Below, one piece after another: positions 22,789 through 33,372 of a stretch of DNA of 64,000 bases (within the stretch, counting starts at the first letter, position 1; each line of letters opens with the position of its first letter). The DNA is from Rhododendron vialii (taxonomy: Eukaryota > Streptophyta > Magnoliopsida > Ericales > Ericaceae), in assembly GCF_030253575.1 (NCBI RefSeq), contig NC_080562.1:41827852-41891851 (forward strand), read 5' to 3'. The notes under the pieces are model-generated. The model made no database searches. It worked only from the letters and a program-made list of their open reading frames with translations, and was not told the DNA's origin. A program made the position numbers and the translations under genes.

Positions 22789-24510
22789 TTTCTATTTTGA
22801 TGATCTCACCAACGGCCACGGCCCACGGCACAAGCTATTCAAAATTCTGGAATCAAAATACTCAATTTACTCTCAACAGAATGTATCCAAACTGTAACGC
22901 AAGCCCTAATGTTTCTAATTGCTGCTGAAAAACGTAAATCCCAACAACTCCAAAAATTTGGAGCGACAAAAGAAGATGAAAAACACCTGTTATATTTGTG
23001 GAGAACCCGGAATATCCAAATCGAAGCTCGTCGTTTTCGGTTTTGCTTTGGTAGATTGATCTGTTTACAAATCGAAGCTCGTCGATATCGATTTTGCTTT
23101 GGTAGATTAGATCAATCTCGATTAACGGACTTTTCTGAAGTTTACGAAAGGAGACTCGAGAGGAACGAATTTGGATCATTTCTCTTGCAAAACATGCTGA
23201 AGGCCCAGCCCAAGAAAAATGGAGATGGGCCCAAAAGAAGCTATAATACAGCCCGAGCCCCTTTGCTGATTTTGCTTTGTTACAAACAGACCCGCCGCCA
23301 CCAACACCTTATCCATCCAACACAGCAGAGGACATCGCCACCGCCAGCCACCACGCGAGATAGCCACCCAGAGAGACGCTCGAAAGCCGCCATTAGGCCG
23401 AAAACCGAGTGATCTCAGGAGAAACACCGGCGGAGGAGGAGAAGACTAACAGACAAAAATGCTAAAGACAAATAGTATAAAGGCGCTGCTATTCGCAGCC
23501 CTCTATTTACTCCCATAGCCCGTTAAAAATTTTCAATTATACTCGACAGTTAGTTACCGAAATTGAGATATATTTTCAGCGTTCAATTACCGAAATATAA
23601 TATTTTTTTCAACAGATGTTTACCGAAAATGCATATTCGGCACTTGTTTACCGAAAGTTGAACATATTTTCGACATGTAGTTACCGAAATATAATCTTGT
23701 TTTCAACAGCAATTTACCGAAATGTTATTTATGATTTTCAACAATCATTTACCGAAATTTAGTGGGCTACGGAAGTAAATAGAGGGCTGCGAATAGCGGC
23801 GCCTTAGTATAAGCATGCACACTCAATTACTCACAAATACACAATGCAGAGTGTAATTGTTTGTGTGCCCCTAGCACTATTGATTAATAGCAGGGCTTAA
23901 ATCTTCTTAAGCTAGTATATTAAACGATACGAGTGTGGAAATTAAAATAACAAAATTTGAAAACCAAACTGTTGTAAATCGTTAGATCTCTCAACTTTTT
24001 CATCTTATTTTTAATTTCTTATTCAAATTCTTGATTCGAATATAGCAATCGAAAACAATCATTTCTCTTCTTTCTTTGTTTGTTTGATTTGGGGAAGGAC
24101 TCATTCAGCTGCATACTTTTCAAAATAAATGAAAACGGGTTTCTTTATGCAATGTCATGGAATTCAGAATAAATATGTATTGTTGGGAGTACAAGTGGAT
24201 GAAAATCAAAGTACAAATAAAAAATCAACTGGATTCTGTATTCAGAACAACCTAAATGTCAGTAAATAAATGAAACATCTGCAAGTCTCTTGCGAAACAA
24301 TTCTAATGGCAGCTCTTAGCGCCGTTGGTAGACTTTTTTAAGGGGAAAACTCACCCCAAAATTTGATGAAAAGGTTGAATACAACAACAACTCTCCGCTG
24401 GAATTATATCGAAAAATTGGAATAATTCTCAGGGGGATGTAGACAAAGGGATTAAAGCGGGTTAGAAGGTTCAACATGGGGAAGTACAATGTGCTACAAT
24501 AACTGAAACC
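22789..24510. other. VHA-e upstream region and TOP1 3' flank
   Basis: The VHA-e leader and promoter run rightward from 22788. A tandem repeat with a 55-base period lies at about 23020-23117 (AAATCGAAGCTCGTCG...TTTTGCTTTGGTAGATT twice). Several GGCCCA-type motifs at 23200-23260 are typical of plant housekeeping promoters. A GC-rich block follows at 23280-23440. A MITE occupies 23480-23805. The rest is A/T-rich 3' flank of TOP1. Plus-strand frame 22909-23412 covers the repeat and is not a recognised protein. Confidence 0.55.
23480..23805. mobile_element. MITE of 326 bp with internal minisatellite and AGTATA target duplication
   Basis: The left end AAGGCGCTGCTATTCGCAGC and the right end (inverse AAGGCGCCGCTATTCGCAGC) pair for about 44 bases, continuing through CCCTCTATTTACT. 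AGTATA occurs on both sides (23474-23479 and 23806-23811). The inside is a decayed tandem array of a roughly 35-45 base unit built on TTACCGAAAT and TTTTCAACA, about six or seven copies. It has no coding capacity; the superfamily is not assigned. Confidence 0.85.
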
Positions 24511-27500
24511 TCAGAATCTGAAGTTGGGATCAACTTCCATTGCCCAAGTGAACTTTTCCAAAAGAGACTTGTTGAAAATCTGCAAGGCAAAGTATAGTAA
24601 ACGAAAATCATCTTGTTGGAAGAAGCGGGAATTATCCCAACTGGAAGAGGAAAAAAATGCAAAGCGGTTCACACCTTCTCAATTGGAACTTCATGTCGCT
24701 TGCACCAAGCAACTGTGATCCTAGGATCAAGGTAGTTGATCTTGGACGTTCCCAATGCCACGGTTTTCAAATCTTCTTTGGTCTCCTTATCCCGCTCCAT
24801 TTTCGCGATCCTTGCATTGGTTTGAACGATCTTCCTCTCCAAACTGCAATGTCTTATTAACTCCAGTGAGGCAGTATCCAACAACAAGGCCTACCGCAAA
24901 AACAAATGAGATCCAGTGCTTACACTTCAGGGTTCAGGTTCTTCTTTGACTTCCCATCAGAAGTCTTCAATGGGGGCTTCCCTTTCTTTGCTCTGGCTAA
25001 ATCTGTTTCAAGCTCATCCAAAATGCCCTACAGCCAATAGAACAAAACCTGAGAAGCCACAAACATGATTATACCATAAGATAGACTAAGTACGAAGCAA
25101 GAGCATCACAGTTGAGAGAGAGTAATCTTCTCTAATTACGGGACTCCCTTAACTGTGATCACTCAAGCCCAAGGCAGGGCATTGGTCCACCCCTGTGGGC
25201 AGTTGAGTGATTCATTCCTAGAATCCAAAAAACTTGTCATTACCTTTAATTCATCGATCTTCTCATTCAACCTTGACATTTGTGCAGAGTGGGACTTTGA
25301 GACAGTACGTTGATGATTACAAATTATAGCAACCTACAAAAACAAAAATAATATCAGAATTTTCATAAACAAACTCATAAAAAACATTGACTAGCTCATC
25401 ATAATTTCCTAGCAATAGATTTCCTTTACCTCCTTGTTCGCGTGCTGGTAAACTACAACTTTCTCAGCTAAATCTCCATCCTTTGTTTCCTTACTCAACT
25501 GCCATCAGCCAAAACAAAAAGTTAAGACAGAAACAAAACACGCCATTAACAATTCAAAGAATGCAAATGAATCCTCTGATTAAAAACTTTTTTGCATGTG
25601 TAAGGCTGAAAGACAGAAACAAAAGTAGACATTTTACACCTTAAACCAAACACATATTCACGTATCCTATCATAATGGGCTTTCGAAGATTCCATAAACG
25701 ATAATAATCCATAACTCATTTGTTGATTATAGAAATATCATATGCTTATTAAAACCAATGATGTCATACATCCCGTGGACTCTATGATACTAACAGTCTC
25801 CATTGTCATCAATGTGAAGCATTATTCAAATTGCTGTAGCCAAAGAATAGAATGCCCGCATGCAAAATACGTGATCCATGTAGCTGGCTAGTACTTGGGA
25901 CAAAGGTTTAGTCCGTTTGAAAGCATTTGCTTCGCAACTATAAAGTCTTTGACGTAAATTAGCTACTTTAGATAAACTCAAAAAAGTAAAATCCCAGACC
26001 TTACGGAAAAGAACAAATAAGACGAAGGGTAACTCCTAAGGTTTAAATTTGCAAAAAGCAAGACCTATCTTGTAGACCAGAATGGACTTTTTTGACATAA
26101 ATTTGACAATTATCCACTTTGGTTATCGAAGAAACATGGAGACATCAGACATCGTTCTTCCATAGATCAAGAATTTCCATGTTTGGGAAGTTTCATGATC
26201 ATCCTAACATCCAATAAGAAGGCTTTCAACTATTTCTAACTCGCAATACTGACACTAACAATCGATCGCACAGTTGACCATTCAGACCTTCAATATGTAT
26301 TTGTAGATCTCAAACATGGATACAGTGTCCACCCAGTGCTATACTAAGGCTGGCCTTACAAGGAAAGCAATATGGTTGCAACAGCCCTAGAGATATGATT
26401 TACTCGAGGAAATGCCACGTCAGGCACACAAACAAGATTAACAGGCCCATAACCAGATACACCTATCGTCACCACTAAATGAATCATTCACACAGCTCTC
26501 CCTTTCTAAGTCCATGGCACAATGGTGGATAGTTCCAACACATTACTAATCAAGTGTAGAAGTTCAGGAAGAACCCTAACTAGGACAATATTCATTGCCT
26601 TCTGTTTCAATTGGTCTTCGGTACAGCCCACACAATACACAGATTTGCTTTTATTTCCACCATGTGACGTTGAAGTGTCCAGAACGAGGAATACCGCCTG
26701 TTTTTGAAAACAGTTGTAATTACATCTCTAGAGAATTGATACAGTGGAGAAAGCTTGGGGTAGCACGCAATAGGCCTGGAAACATGGGTTTAAGTGAGGG
26801 GATTAGCACAATGAGCTGTTAGGGCAGAAAGTTAGGTGCTTATTCAGTCCACCCTTCCAGGATTCACAGGACCAACACTATGAAACGGTTGTTCATAGAA
26901 ACCACAGAGAAACAAGAGATACGCTGGTTATCACTCATCACAAGATAAACTATGTAAACAGTCTCGATCTCTGCCGCAGATGAACTTGTAAATGTATTGG
27001 ACTTGGTGCATCCAAATGTGCCTTCAGATCACCCTGAAGTTACCTTACGAGTCAAAGAAAAAGAGACTGGAGGTGATTTCCGTTAAATGTGATCCTTTAG
27101 CAAAAGAAAATTGTTAAAACTCCTCACAAGAAAGTCAAACGACAACAATTTCTTTTCAACGTAACAGAAAACATATTTTCACAACTCACATTCATCAGAA
27201 TTTGGCGCCTTCACCCTAGTACCACATTTTCAAACAACCTGCAGTATCTAATATACGGACAACAACTTGGCAGTGTCCCATATTTCACAATTTGATGGTA
27301 AGAGTCTGAGAACCAAGACCTCACTATGAACAGCACTTTTGTACCCAACTTAGATTGACACCAAACCATTTATTCCCGTAAAACATGATCTCTTCTTTCA
27401 GTCTTGGGCGCTCTTGAAGTAAGCAAGCTTTAAGAGATGGGCTGGTTAGGGCTAGATCCTGGCAGGTGCTAGTCAGTAGAGCTAATAACTTGGGGTGTGA

Positions 27501-30500
27501 AAAGCGAAGTTTAAATCTTACCATCTCATCCAATGTGATAGATGCATTATATGTGCGGAAAACTTTTGCTGTGAGGCCAGGCATGAGTTCCTTCAGATGA
27601 GCATTCAATTTACCCGTATCCAGCTTGTCAAATAGATCATCACCACCACTTTTTCCTGTTAAAAAATATGAAGAACAAACTCACAGGTCCTGACCATAAT
27701 ATGCAGAAAGATACATTTTGATACGTAAGGCAATAAACTAACCAGTTCTGAACTGCTGAATTGCCTTAAACACAGGAAGTTCAACTTTAACCTCATTCTG
27801 GTATCTTATTGAATCTTTACCCAGGAAGTCAAACTGAAAAATCAGAAAAGAAATAGATCTGTAGTGAACTGCAATTAATTGACAACCTGCATGGTTAATG
27901 CTTCTGGCAGCTTCAAAATACTCCAAGAACTAATTCCAGTATCATAGCATAAAGGCCATCATGAGTCAATCAAAACTTGAAAACCTCAATACAGTAACCT
28001 CTCAAAATTGTAATATTAGTTTCACTTCTGCTGCCACCAAATCCAGTCTTGCTATCTGGATGTTAATATTGTATACCTTCAAAGTGTCTGGAGGCATTGG
28101 TTCTACATTTCCCACTTTCAATGTGCAGCAACCAACAGTATCAGCTTCTTCATCATCCTGTAAAGCAGACCAGACAATGTTATCTATAAGTATCATTCAA
28201 TTTAAGAAAATAAAACACTAGTAGCATCCGCCAAACGATCTGCATCACTATGTTTCCCACACAGTGAAGGTATTCAGATCCAATAAACAGGGGCAAGCCT
28301 TCACCAATTACCCCGTGCGGCGTGCAGGCATACTCAACAAACGCTTCGGGAGGATAAGTAAAGGGTCTTCCATGAATAAACAGAAATTTATAAGCACAAA
28401 TAGAAGAAGACATATACAAACATCATACCTTCTCATTGCCTGCCCTTAGAGCTAGTTTATCAATAAGATAGGTAGCAACAGCTATTTGCCGTTTTGTGAT
28501 ATCCTTACTTGCAAAATCTTTTTTATAGGCTGATCTGATGCCTTGTATGTAATCCTACAATCGGATACTCAGCATTAGACAAGAAGTTACTGCTATTTTT
28601 TCCAAGACAGAAGTTGGCACTCATTGAATACTTGTAGGTGGAAGTTTATATAATAACCTTCAAAAGCCTTGCTTTCTCATATTTCTCTTTGTCACTTTGC
28701 CCTTTCAAGGAACTGCTAGGTGCCAAGAACACGTACTTAAATTCCTTTGAATTGATTGGATCAATCCAAAAAGCAAGCCATGTAACCGTGTTGTCGTGCC
28801 TTATTTCTTTCCATCTGCGAACGTCAAATATGTAGAAGTTCATTCACAAAGAAAACATCTTATAAAAAGATAAACCTTTGATCTTTCTCAAACAATATTG
28901 TGCCAGAAACAACCACCTTTCACCAGGCATAGGGCATTCTGGAATTGGGGCATCTTTTCCTATATTTATAGTAATGTCCCTAGGCCGAATGCGTTTTTTC
29001 AGCTTACCCATCTGAAGAACAAAAGCCAAAAATCACATCAAGTACTGAATTGAATTGAACTTGACAACTGTTGACAAGTACTGTAGATACAGCTACAGTG
29101 TATCAAATATTCCATTTCAGAAGACTTAAGTGCTTCAGAATTTGTATAGAACCTTCGGGTGCTCTCCACGGCCTCGAAACAACCCAGGCGGTTCGACTCT
29201 GAAGTTCCCAACCTGCAGTTTGGGAAGTGATCATGAATGCTAGGAGGATACTGAGAGCTACATCCAAAGCAATGCCACAACTAGCATAAAGAAACATTTC
29301 AAAGGACCCGCAACCCAACGTATCTCAGGATATGTTTGCATGGCAGGTTTCGAAGAGCATAAATGGGAACCCAGTACCAACTACCAAGAATCTCATCGCT
29401 AATTAGATACATAAATCAATACTATGTTATCTGGATTAAACATTTCTTTATGGGAAAATGGTTGAATTGTAAATCATAGGCTCCTGTTTTCTTTTTCTAT
29501 CTTTTTTGTTGACACTAGAATTCTCTAGCCAACCAGAAAAACAACTCTTGAATATTCTAAGAATGTGGATCGTCTTCACTCTTTCCATCCAAACATACCC
29601 TTACAACACTGAAATGCAGAAACTATACCGGGACTTCCTTTAGTACACAACAGAAACACATGTATTTTAGATAAGGGAAACAAACAAAAACATAATAACA
29701 TTTACACATTTTACAAATCTCAGGACATAATCACTTGTCTATCGTACGGTCGCATGGTATCTATTATCAAAGCTGAAATATTAAAGAAAATAAAAACAAA
29801 TTATCAAAGCTGTAATGCCTCCTCTACGACGTGAAAACAATTTTATGGAGAAGGAAAAAAGAGCTCATTAGGCATGAAAGCAATTCTCCAAAACTACCTA
29901 AAACACAGGATGTGTCCATATGTCTCGTAAATCCCCAAAACGAAAATGCACCTATTTATACCTTGAGAGTTTCCAATTCAGAAAAAAGTTTCGCAGAATA
30001 ATTGTCGACTTGTCAACCACCTAAACTGAAACTTACCAATGACTCACTTGATTCACTTCAAATTGCTTTTTCAATCATGGCACACTTTGGAAAAGAGGAA
30101 ACCCAGATAGAATAGCCTGGGGCGGATGGGGGGTGACCTAAAATAATCATGTAATCACCAACTCTAAAATGGCATCAACTAAAATTACTAATGTGGATGG
30201 TAGCAAATTTATCATGTAGTATCTGAAGTTGTAACAAGAAATTAGTAAATTTCAAATCCAAAGAAGGCATAAGCACCCAATATTCCAAAGCATGATGGAC
30301 AGTCAAAGCGAGCGGTAACCTTCTCTTTGACACCATCAACGATAGCCCACATGTACTTCTCCTCTTGTTGCATTTTTTCTTCTCTCAAGGCCTTCTTCTC
30401 CTGCATGAACAGAAACTCTCAGATTGATAAAAACTAAAAGTAAATGTAAATCAACTAAATACTTCTCTGCACAAATGAGACAATTATATAAATGTCAGTA

Positions 30501-31778
30501 AGAAGTAGCAACAATAGGTATCCTGTGAATCTGTTTTACCAAATATCTGAATCTACCACACAGCAGTAGGGGATCATTGTGTAGGCTCTATTAACAGGCA
30601 TCATTAAGTTAAACTGAACTAGTACTTGTCAAGAACTTATAGAGAAAACACTGTCAGAGTACAACAAACAGGATCTTAAGAATTAGGATGATATTACTCA
30701 GGGATTTGAACTAGATAGGTATAATCGATAGTGTTAGGTGTAGATGACTATAGAGAAGTTTCTTGTTCACCTATGCTTAAAGGTAGTAACTTTTCAATAA
30801 AAAACAGAAGATTGTGTCTACTAATTGTGATTCTCTGAAGGATACTGTTTGTCCTCTGTGCAAACGTGTTCTGGCTTGGTAAAGAATGATGATTCTACAC
30901 AAACAGTTATTGCTTTGAGCAATGCTGGACACTTGGATAGCCAAGTGTTGGAACATGCACTCGATCCAGAGAGAAGCCATGGTGTGCGAATAACCCCGAA
31001 GATGGGTCCCTGCCCGGCCAAGCCCTATGAACACCCTGATAACAAGGACCGGTAATTGTACCGTAAATAGAACACATATTTCTCAGTCTACATATTTGTA
31101 GAATCCAAATGGTAGTAGGCAAAGAGATGCCTGGAAAACAGCAAGAAAAATGACAAATGAACGACTATATCTTGCCACTGCAAGAATCAGAACAAAGGGG
31201 GGTTCAATGAAGCAGGGGAACCACTTTAGATGGGGCTTGAGTTCATAAAAGCAAAATACTAAAATTTACAGAGCCTACACTGAGTTTGTTAAATGGTGAA
31301 TTCCGAAAATCAAACCAAGAAAAGTTGGAGTATTTTGTTCCGATGAAGATTTAAAAACAACTATTTTAAGTGAGAGTTTCAGTTTCCTTCAGAATTCCAG
31401 TACCCTTTTGCATCACAAAGCCAGAAAGTTTTCTAGCAAGGAACTTACTTCTGCACTCATTTGCTTCTTCTTCTCCTTTTCCTTCTGATGCCAGTCATAT
31501 ATCGGGGTGAAATCACAATCTTCCAACCTCTGAATTACATGATTTTTCCCGAGAATTTTCTTCCAGTCACTCATAAAATTCTCTTTGAATTTAGATTTGG
31601 TCATGTATTCTGTATCTAACATCACTGCAAACATAGTTGCAACCTGCAATAAAATTCACAAATAAAACAGACAATCCGGACCTGAGGAAAAAAAAGGTGA
31701 GAACGGATACAGCAAAACCTGCATGGAAAACTACGCAGTGACCAAAGCAATGAGGAGAAATAAAAAGCTATACATTAC

Positions 31779-31824
<46 letters not shown>

Positions 31825-33372
31825 CTCCTCTTGTTCGGGAGTCAAATTAACTGGTTGGCCCTTGTAGAGCATCTTAACCCCATGAGGCTTGTATGGAGGT
31901 GGGAAAATGACACCATTGTGAACAAAGGTAGTCCATTTTTGCCCTTCACCAGAGCCAGGGGGCACCTTTGACGACTTGGAGTGTGCTGATTTTTTCACAA
32001 CTTTCTTGGACTTGGTACTCTTTTTGAACGAAGTCGAAACAACTTTTGTCACCTTCTGTTTTACAGATGCCGATTTTGTACCTGATACATTTGCCTTCTT
32101 CAATCTCTCGGAAATGGGAACATAATCATCATCATCCTCATCTACCTCTGATTCTGCTTTAATGGATACTTGCTTATCAACGATTGGAGCAGATCCATCA
32201 ACAAGCTTTGGCCTTTTAACTGAAGACTGACTTAAAGATTTCCTGCCTGATAAAATTGCCATCTGCAACCTCTCGGAAATAGGAACATAACCAGTACCAT
32301 TCTCATCTACCTTTGGTTCTGCTTTGATGGATACTTGCTTACCAACGATTGGAGGAGATCCATCAGCAAGCTTTGGCCTTTTAACTGAAGACTGACTTAA
32401 AGATTTCTTGCCTGATAAAAGTGCCATCTGCAACCTCTCGGAAATAGGGACATAATCGATACGATCCTCATCTAACTTTGATTCTGCTTTCACAGACACT
32501 TTCTCTGAGGTAGGAGAAGACCCATTGACAAGCTTTGGCCTTTTATTTGAAGGCTGACTTAAAGACTTAGCCTCAGCTACAGATCTCTTGTTCAACAAGG
32601 TAGAAGATTTTTTAACTTGGTTGTCTATCATGGTAGAACCATTTTGCTTAAGTTTTGGTGCCACAGGTTTATTTTCATCAAACACATGGGACTTGCTTCC
32701 AGATGGTCCTGCATTTGACTTGAACTTATATTTTGAGGACAAAGGAATTTCATCATCCGAGTCTTCACCTTTGACTCTTGGTGTTTCAAGTGGTGGTGAA
32801 CCCAGAGTAGAAGTGTTTGGCTCTTTGTTGGTATTGTTTGGACATACCTTTGGTAATCCAGCAGAGAGTCTAGCACTCAGTGGCTTATTATCTTCTAAAT
32901 CCTCAGAATCACTATGTGGTTCTCCAGAACAATTAATCATCTGCTTCTCCTTCGTTATAGCAGATGATGTATTTTGTTGCGACATATGGTTTGACTGATC
33001 AGCTACCAAAGTTGACACTTTTAAATCAGCCACTGGCTTCTTCACGAGAGATGCCTTAGCAGATGAAACTGAGGTTTTTGGGCTTGGTAAAGAAGATTTT
33101 ACTGCTGACCCCTTGGCAGATGAAGTCGACTCTTTTGGGCTTGCTGCATGAGATTTCACTATTGATGCCTTGCTAGATAGAACTGGCATACCCTTCTGGG
33201 AAATGGAGTTCAGACCATTGGAAGAACGGACTTCAGAGACCTGCTTCTTTAACTGTACATCATGCCTTTGAGATGATGACTTCGTTGTTTCCGAGTGCAA
33301 ATGATTTTGCTTTGAAGTGGTGCTACTGCGCCTGAAAACTAGGGGCACATCATCGTCATCAACCTCGTCCAT
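24511..33372 (-). CDS. TOP1: DNA topoisomerase I (type IB)
   Basis: Nuclear type IB topoisomerase: it relaxes supercoils by transient single-strand cleavage with a 3'-phosphotyrosine link. Fifteen coding exons: 31825-33372, 31449-31643, 30320-30400, 29153-29212, 28917-29011, 28658-28814, 28429-28554, 28077-28157, 27743-27833, 27522-27655, 25430-25498, 25244-25333, 24924-25027, 24675-24843 and 24511-24579. They sum to 3069 bases, 1022 residues (Arabidopsis about 916). The disordered, charged N-terminus (1-490) has three tandem repeats near 264-427. The core starts near [19 protein letters not shown]. Catalytic segments are [26 protein letters not shown] and SKINYLDPR, with Tyr about 981. It ends MEVDPNFRF. 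The ATG at 33372 is used because an upstream conserved-looking codon is ATC. The exon 1 donor abuts a (CT)n tract. Confidence 0.95.
31782..31822. repeat. (GA)n microsatellite at the TOP1 exon 1 donor
   Basis: About 20 AG/GA units. On the coding strand this is a (CT)n tract beginning only three bases into intron 1, after GAG|GTT. It extends the apparent reading frame of exon 1 artificially with Ser-Leu repeats. Confidence 0.95.
32090..32580 (-). repeat. Three in-frame tandem repeats of 54-55 codons in TOP1 exon 1
   Basis: The unit includes [12 protein letters not shown], then a [14 protein letters not shown]-like segment and [11 protein letters not shown]. Equivalent DNA landmarks (AAGCTTTGGCCTTTTA) lie at 32203, 32368 and 32530, giving periods of 165 and 162 bases, multiples of three. 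The two left copies are more alike than the third, which suggests stepwise expansion. Confidence 0.85.

Noticed and set aside
22909-23412. 167-codon plus-strand reading frame
   Set aside because: It lies in the promoter/leader of VHA-e, is built on a 55-base tandem repeat (IEARR.RFCFGRL twice) and a GC-rich block, and resembles no family.
31768-31824. C-terminal Ser-Leu repeat extension of the TOP1 exon 1 frame
   Set aside because: This is intron sequence, the (CT)n tract read past the donor at 31825.
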